DNA from: Pyrinomonadaceae bacterium
Lineage (GTDB): Bacteria > Acidobacteriota > Blastocatellia > Pyrinomonadales > Pyrinomonadaceae
Assembly: GCA_013695245.1 (NCBI GenBank)
Contig: JACDAW010000261.1
Span: forward strand, 1 to 10,521
DNA length: 10,521 nucleotides
Direction: 5' to 3'
The translations under genes and the position numbers were made by a program. This document shows positions 6,830 through 10,521 of the stretch, one piece after another. Below the pieces are notes generated by a model. It was not told where the DNA came from. It saw only the letters and a list, made by a program, of their open reading frames with translations, and did not search any database. The first letter of the stretch is position 1, and each line of letters opens with the position of its first letter.

Positions 6830-7981
6830 TTATTCCACCCAATCGGCAATAAAGACGTTCGTTTCGCCGCGCGCTTTCTGATTTCTGTTTGAAGCGAAAA
6901 CCAATTTCTTGCCGTCGGGCGAAAACATCGGAAAGCCGTCGAATGTTTCGTTGAAGGTAACGCGTTCAAGATTTGTGCCGTCCGTATTGACGATGTAGAG
7001 ATCGAAATTGCGTCCCTTGCTGTCGTGTTTGTTGGAGGCGAAGATGATTCGACGGCCGTCGGGGAAGAAGTAGGGGGCAAAACTCGCCGCGCCCAAGTTT
7101 GTCACCTGTCGTTTATTTGAGCCGTCGGCGTTCATCGTCCAAATTTCAAAGATGTTCGGCTCGATCAAGTTCTCGCCGAGTTTTTCTCTGTAACGCTTGA
7201 TCTGTTCCGGCGTGCGCGGATGATATGCGCGATAGACAATTCGTTTGCCATCTGCTGAGAAGAACGCGCCGCCGTCGTAGCCGAGTTCGGAAGTTAAGCG
7301 GCGCACGTTTCGCCCCGAAGCATTCATCGTGTAGATGTCGAGATCGCCATCGCGCATTGAGGTAAAAACTATTTTGCGCCCGTCCGTCGAGATCGTCGCT
7401 TCGGCGTCGTAGCCGTCGGTGGAAGTTAATCGTTTGACGTTTGAGCCATCAGTGTTGGCAGCGAATATATCGTATGAGGGATAGATCGCCCAGACATAGC
7501 CGCGCGAATGATCGGGCGCAGGCGGGCACGCTTTGTCCGCGAGGTGCGTTGACGAAAAAAGAATGCGGCGTTTGTTCGGGAAAAAATAAGAACACGTCGT
7601 GCGTCCCGTGCCGGTCGAAACCATGCGCGTCTGTGATCCGTCCGCGCGCATCGTGAAGATTTGATCGCAGAGGAGACTGTTGCGCTTCGATTGAAAGATG
7701 AGTTCTCCGCCGTCAGCGGAAAAATAGGCTTCGGCGTTTTCGCCGCCGAATGTTAATTGACGAATGTTTTTTAAATGTCGCTCCGGCGTGAGTTGGCATT
7801 CGCAGTCGTCGTTTGACGATGCGGTTTGACGCGCGGGCGACGGAGCGGGGTTTTGCGCCAAAGAAAATGTCGTTGCAAACAGAGCGCAAACAAAAAGCGT
7901 TGCGAATAATTTAATCGTGCTTGAGCGTAGATGTTTAATAACTATCAATTTGAGATCGAGAGAAATTGAGAATTTCCTCAA
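6830..7981 (-). CDS. Secreted PD40/TolB-like beta-propeller protein
   Basis: This 383-aa protein has a long basic n-region, a hydrophobic segment (about 23-41) and a likely signal peptidase site near Ala42-Gln43, so it should be exported. Six PD40 motifs of the form F-S-x-D-G-x-x-I-x-F occur near residues 87-96, 133-142, 197-206, 240-250, 305-314 and 352-362, often followed by IYTMNADGSN-like strands. Six repeats fit a six-bladed propeller like that of TolB. There is no N-terminal TolB domain and no tol-pal gene nearby, so it should not be named tolB; it is probably a binding or scaffold protein. The TTG start overlaps the serC stop by 4 nt, with AAAGGAAG five bases upstream, suggesting translational coupling. 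A second TTG at 7948 is closer to the hydrophobic core but has no ribosome site. The M28 gene follows after 65 nt. Confidence 0.88.
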   Translation of the reverse strand: MRKFSISLDLKLIVIKHLRSSTIKLFATLFVCALFATTFSLAQNPAPSPARQTASSNDDCECQLTPERHLKNIRQLTFGGENAEAYFSADGGELIFQSKRNSLLCDQIFTMRADGSQTRMVSTGTGRTTCSYFFPNKRRILFSSTHLADKACPPAPDHSRGYVWAIYPSYDIFAANTDGSNVKRLTSTDGYDAEATISTDGRKIVFTSMRDGDLDIYTMNASGRNVRRLTSELGYDGGAFFSADGKRIVYRAYHPRTPEQIKRYREKLGENLIEPNIFEIWTMNADGSNKRQVTNLGAASFAPYFFPDGRRIIFASNKHDSKGRNFDLYIVNTDGTNLERVTFNETFDGFPMFSPDGKKLVFASNRNQKARGETNVFIADWVE

Positions 7982-9063
7982 CCATTCTTCCTTTCAAACT
8001 CTTTCATAAAACTAACTAGAGCCTCAACGCCTGCGCGCGGGAAAGCATTGTAGATCGAAGCGCGAAGCCCGCCGACGGAGCGGTGACCTTTCAAACCGTC
8101 TAACCCTGCGGCCGTTGATTCTTTAACGAACTGCTTCTCTAAATCCTCCGAAGGCAAACGAAATGTGACGGTCATGATCGAGCGCGAATCCTTTTCGGCG
8201 TGACCGCGATAAAAGTCGGTCGCATCAATCGCATCATAAAGCAGTTTCGCTTTCGCTTCGTTCTCCGCTTGCATCCCTGCGAGTCCGCCCTTTTCTTTGA
8301 GCCATTTACAAACAAGATTGATGATGTAAATGCCCCACGTGTTCGGCGTGTTGTAGAGCGATTTGGCTTCGGTGTGCGTGCGGAAGTCGAGCATCGTGTG
8401 AAGTCCGTCGGGGATGCGCGCCAAGAGATCGTCGCGGAGGATAACGACCGTGACGCCGGAAGGGCCGATGTTCTTTTGCGCTCCGGCGTAGATGAGCGCG
8501 TATCGTTCGGCTGGAATTGGGTGCGAGAGAATGTCTGACGACATATCGGCGAAGAGTGGCACGTCTCCGGTGTCGGGCGTGTATTGAAATTCAACTCCTT
8601 CAATCGTTTCGTTCGTCGTGACGTGACAGTAAGCGGCCTTTGCATCGAGCTTCAATTCTTCTTGGCGCGGCGTGCGTTTGAAATTCTCTTCCTGCGAAGA
8701 GAAAGCGAGATTAACGTTGCCTTCGCGCTTTGCTTCCTTGATCGCTTTCTTGCCCCAGCTACCTGTGAGAACGTAATCGGCGCTTTTATCTTTCGACAAA
8801 AAATTCATCGGGATCATTGAGAACTGCAAACTCGCGCCGCCCTGTAGAAAGAGAACGTGATAGTTGTCGGGAAGCCCCATCAGTTCGCGCAAGCCCGCTT
8901 CGGCGCTACCGATGATCTCGTCGAAAGTTTTCGAGCGATGACTGATCTCCATCACGCTCATGCCGACGCCGGGAAGCGCAACGAGTTCACGTTGCGCCGC
9001 TTCGAGCACGGGAAGGGGGAGCACGGCGGGGCCGGCGCTAAAGTTGTAGATTCTTTCGGTCAT
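7978..9063 (-). CDS. serC: Phosphoserine aminotransferase
   Basis: SerC is a cytosolic PLP enzyme that transfers the amino group of glutamate to 3-phosphohydroxypyruvate, giving phosphoserine in serine synthesis. In many bacteria it also makes 4-phosphohydroxythreonine for PLP synthesis. From the ATG at 9063 it has 361 residues, the usual length. Family motifs are clear: IYNFSAGPAVLP at the N-terminus, SHRS (41-44) at the substrate phosphate site, GGASLQF (75-81), HVTTNETIEG (147-156), ADMSSDILS (172-180), and the PLP lysine K197 in AGAQKNIGPSG. An in-frame TTG at 9084 would add seven residues, but AGAGGA ten bases before the ATG and the family N-terminus favour 9063. It lies 21 nt after the 150-aa gene and overlaps the PD40 gene. 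No serA or serB is in the window. Confidence 0.97.
   Translation of the reverse strand: MTERIYNFSAGPAVLPLPVLEAAQRELVALPGVGMSVMEISHRSKTFDEIIGSAEAGLRELMGLPDNYHVLFLQGGASLQFSMIPMNFLSKDKSADYVLTGSWGKKAIKEAKREGNVNLAFSSQEENFKRTPRQEELKLDAKAAYCHVTTNETIEGVEFQYTPDTGDVPLFADMSSDILSHPIPAERYALIYAGAQKNIGPSGVTVVILRDDLLARIPDGLHTMLDFRTHTEAKSLYNTPNTWGIYIINLVCKWLKEKGGLAGMQAENEAKAKLLYDAIDATDFYRGHAEKDSRSIMTVTFRLPSEDLEKQFVKESTAAGLDGLKGHRSVGGLRASIYNAFPRAGVEALVSFMKEFERKNG
7987..7994 (-). promoter_or_regulatory. Ribosome binding site inside the end of serC for the PD40 gene
   Basis: AAAGGAAG on the minus strand lies within the last codons of serC, five bases before the TTG at 7981. It supports that non-ATG start and coupling to serC translation. 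Confidence 0.6.
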
Positions 9064-9073
9064 CGTTTTCGTT

Positions 9074-9079
9074 TCCTCT
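9074..9079 (-). promoter_or_regulatory. serC: Ribosome binding site of serC
   Basis: AGAGGA on the minus strand is ten bases before the ATG at 9063, in the 21-nt gap after the upstream gene. It supports this start over the TTG at 9084, which would overlap the site. Confidence 0.55.
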
Positions 9080-9084
9080 CGCAA

Positions 9085-9537
9085 TTATTTCGTGTCCGAT
9101 TGGTTTCCTGCATTCATGTTAGCCCAATGGTTTGCTATCTGCCGCATTCTCGCAATGTAATTTTCCGCGTCGGGCGCGCGGCGAACAAGTCCTTCAAGAC
9201 TTTTCAGGTAGCGCGTTGAGTTATACGCCTTGCGAACGTCTCCCAGATAAGGCTCGATCTTAGCGAATACGGCGACGTATTCCGTATTCGAGTCATGAAA
9301 CAACTCTTCATCAATCGCACCGTTCAAAACAAAAGACGCCGCCATGTCCCAGTAGGACGTAACCATGCGATAGTACGCGCTCTCGTCAAAGCCGCTTGTG
9401 ATCAAGCGAACGATGTCTGCGCCGCTCTGCGGTTGAAACTTTGTCACATACCACGCGCGAGCTTTGCGCATCTTCCCTTTGCTTCGGATTTTATACAACT
9501 CAAGAAGCAATTGCGCGTCCTGCTGTTTAGAACTCAT
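9085..9537 (-). CDS. 150-aa protein of unknown function upstream of serC
   Basis: I do not recognise this protein with confidence. It is predicted to be mostly alpha-helical and soluble, with no signal peptide or membrane segment. The N-terminus is basic (YKIRSKGKMRKARAWY), and the core is rich in aromatic residues (SAYYRMVTSYWDMAASFVLNG, then acidic IDEELFHDSNTEY). The pattern resembles small bacterial proteins annotated as DUF4760-like, but I could not verify that. The start is strong: AAGAGGAAG lies six bases before the ATG at 9537. It ends 21 nt before the serC start, so the two are almost surely co-transcribed. It has no catalytic motif I can identify. The gene is real; its function is unknown. 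Confidence 0.85.
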   Translation of the reverse strand: MSSKQQDAQLLLELYKIRSKGKMRKARAWYVTKFQPQSGADIVRLITSGFDESAYYRMVTSYWDMAASFVLNGAIDEELFHDSNTEYVAVFAKIEPYLGDVRKAYNSTRYLKSLEGLVRRAPDAENYIARMRQIANHWANMNAGNQSDTK

Positions 9538-9543
9538 CTGATG

Positions 9544-9552
9544 CTTCCTCTT
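9544..9552 (-). promoter_or_regulatory. Ribosome binding site of the 150-aa gene
   Basis: AAGAGGAAG on the minus strand is six bases before the ATG at 9537 and fixes the start. Confidence 0.7.
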
Positions 9553-9600
9553 TAGTAAAATCTGCGCGAGGCAATTGTCGAACCGAAACCGCCTCTGTGA

Positions 9601-10377
9601 TCAATCTTTACCGTAGTGTCGCATCGCTTTCCCGGCGATGCGCGTGACAACTGAGCGGGGAATTAATCTCTCCGCCTGCGTCACAAAGTAGTTTGACCAA
9701 CCTGATATAACATGGCTGTTACCTTTTTCGAGTGCGCGCAGAGCGGTTTCAACTACCGCCTGAGGAGTTTGCATCATGCGGTAGGGCGGGCGCGTCGCTT
9801 CGGCTGCGGCAAAGAAATTCGTGTCGGTCGCGCCGGGACAGAGAGCCATAACCTTCACACCGTGTTGACGATTCTCTTCGGCTAAGGCTTCAGAGAATGA
9901 AAGCACAAAGGCTTTCGTCGCCGCGTAAGTCGCCATATAGGGCACGGGTTGGAAGGCGGCGGTCGAGGCGACGTTGATGATTGCGCCCCGCCGCCGCTCG
10001 CGCATCGGGCGAATGTAGAAGTGCGTTAAGGAAACCAGCACGCTGATGTTTAAAGCGATCATTTGTTCGTCGCGCTCCACATCGAAGGAAGCGAAATCAC
10101 CGAGCGAGCCGAAACCGGCGTTGTTGATGAGGAAATCAACTTCGAGTTCGCGCCGTTCGGTTTCCGCGAAGAGATTATGCGCGGCGCGTTCGGCGGTGAG
10201 ATCAAGGGCGACGTGTTGCGCCGTAATCTTATGCTGGTCGGATAATTCGTTCGCTAATTTCGCCAAACGATCTTCAGAGCGCGCGACAAGCAGAAGATTA
10301 TTCCCGCGCGCCGCAAGCTGGCGCGCAAACTCTTCGCCGATTCCGCCAGACGCGCCTGTGATCAGGGTTGTTTTCAT
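9601..10377 (-). CDS. Short-chain dehydrogenase/reductase (SDR), classical type
   Basis: This 258-aa cytosolic NAD(P)(H)-dependent oxidoreductase has the full classical SDR set. These are the cofactor loop TGASGGIG (7-14), D59 near the adenine, NNAG (85-88), and the tetrad N110, S138, Y151 and K155 (YAATK). PGATDT follows at 181-186. R33 at the end of the second strand (VARS) points to NADP(H) rather than NAD(H). The substrate-binding end (187-258) has a basic, amphipathic C-terminal helix (ERLIPRSVVTRIAGKAMRH), as in SDRs of the DltE/YqjQ-like group; the substrate cannot be inferred. The ATG at 10377 starts right at the first beta strand but has no clear Shine-Dalgarno. It lies 26 nt after the partial upstream gene and 63 nt before the 150-aa gene, all on one strand. 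Confidence 0.93.
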   Translation of the reverse strand: MKTTLITGASGGIGEEFARQLAARGNNLLLVARSEDRLAKLANELSDQHKITAQHVALDLTAERAAHNLFAETERRELEVDFLINNAGFGSLGDFASFDVERDEQMIALNISVLVSLTHFYIRPMRERRRGAIINVASTAAFQPVPYMATYAATKAFVLSFSEALAEENRQHGVKVMALCPGATDTNFFAAAEATRPPYRMMQTPQAVVETALRALEKGNSHVISGWSNYFVTQAERLIPRSVVTRIAGKAMRHYGKD

Positions 10378-10403
10378 AAAGGTCAGTTAACGCCCGAACG
10401 CTT

Positions 10404-10521
10404 TTACATTTGCTCTGAACGCATCGCCGCGATCTCTTGTTGGCGGTCGAGCAGGTGAAGACGAAACTCGCCGCGCAAGCGTTCGAGGCGGGCGAGTAGT
10501 TGGGCGCGCTCCGTTTCGGCC
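10404..10521 (-). CDS. 3' end of an unrecognised gene, helical C-terminus (partial)
   Basis: On the minus strand an open frame enters from the right edge (in frame from 10520) and ends at TAA 10406-10404, giving 38 visible residues. They are rich in Glu, Arg, Leu and Gln with heptad-like Leu spacing (RAQLLARLERLRGEF, then LHLLDRQQEIAAM), suggesting a helix or coiled coil. Codons end mostly in G or C, as in the neighbours. The family cannot be identified from this fragment. It lies 26 nt before the SDR start on the same strand, so it probably belongs to the same transcript. Confidence 0.5.
   Translation of the reverse strand, partial: AETERAQLLARLERLRGEFRLHLLDRQQEIAAMRSEQM

Noticed and set aside
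9552..9581. Possible promoter (TCGACA, 18 bases, TACTAA) for the 150-aa gene and serC
   Set aside because: The -10 matches poorly, and a start about seven bases downstream would fall inside the ribosome binding site, leaving almost no leader.

Overview
The window looks like part of a chromosome from the Acidobacteriota, probably the class Blastocatellia. This is inferred from gene content, not from a marker gene. The main clues are a membrane-anchored Ser/Thr kinase with a very long TPR tail, a secreted M28 peptidase fused to PDZ, a PD40 beta-propeller protein, and a small glycine-rich RRM protein, with high GC at third codon positions. I see no tRNA, rRNA, transposase, integrase, phage gene or CRISPR array.

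Layout. Positions 1-176 (+) hold the 3' end of an unrecognised gene. It converges on a minus-strand pair, a 1002-aa Ser/Thr kinase-TPR protein (646-3654) followed by a 98-aa unknown protein (308-604), 41 nt apart and each with a strong Shine-Dalgarno. A 527-bp divergent intergenic region (3655-4181) separates the kinase from the plus-strand RRM gene (4182-4559) and contains a 12-bp palindrome and longer inverted repeats. Just after the RRM stop lies a long inverted repeat built of degenerate 7-base units (4563-4650). It faces the RRM gene on one side and the M28 peptidase on the other, and probably terminates transcription in both directions.

From 4650 to the right edge every gene is on the minus strand with gaps of at most 65 nt. 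In transcription order they are: the 3' end of an unknown gene (10521-10404), an SDR oxidoreductase (10377-9601), a 150-aa unknown protein (9537-9085), phosphoserine aminotransferase SerC (9063-7978), a secreted six-repeat PD40/TolB-like protein (7981-6830, overlapping the serC stop by 4 nt with a TTG start), and a secreted PA-M28-PDZ peptidase (6764-4650). This could be one long transcript ending at the heptamer hairpin. SerC is cytosolic serine/PLP metabolism, whereas the two genes after it are exported, so any functional link is unproven.

I found no clear evidence of an undescribed multi-gene system. The most unusual features are the heptamer-based inverted repeat, whose two arms differ by a net seven bases, the symmetric elements in the divergent intergenic region, the polar insert between metal ligands of the M28 peptidase, and the conserved-looking but unrecognised 98-aa and 150-aa proteins.
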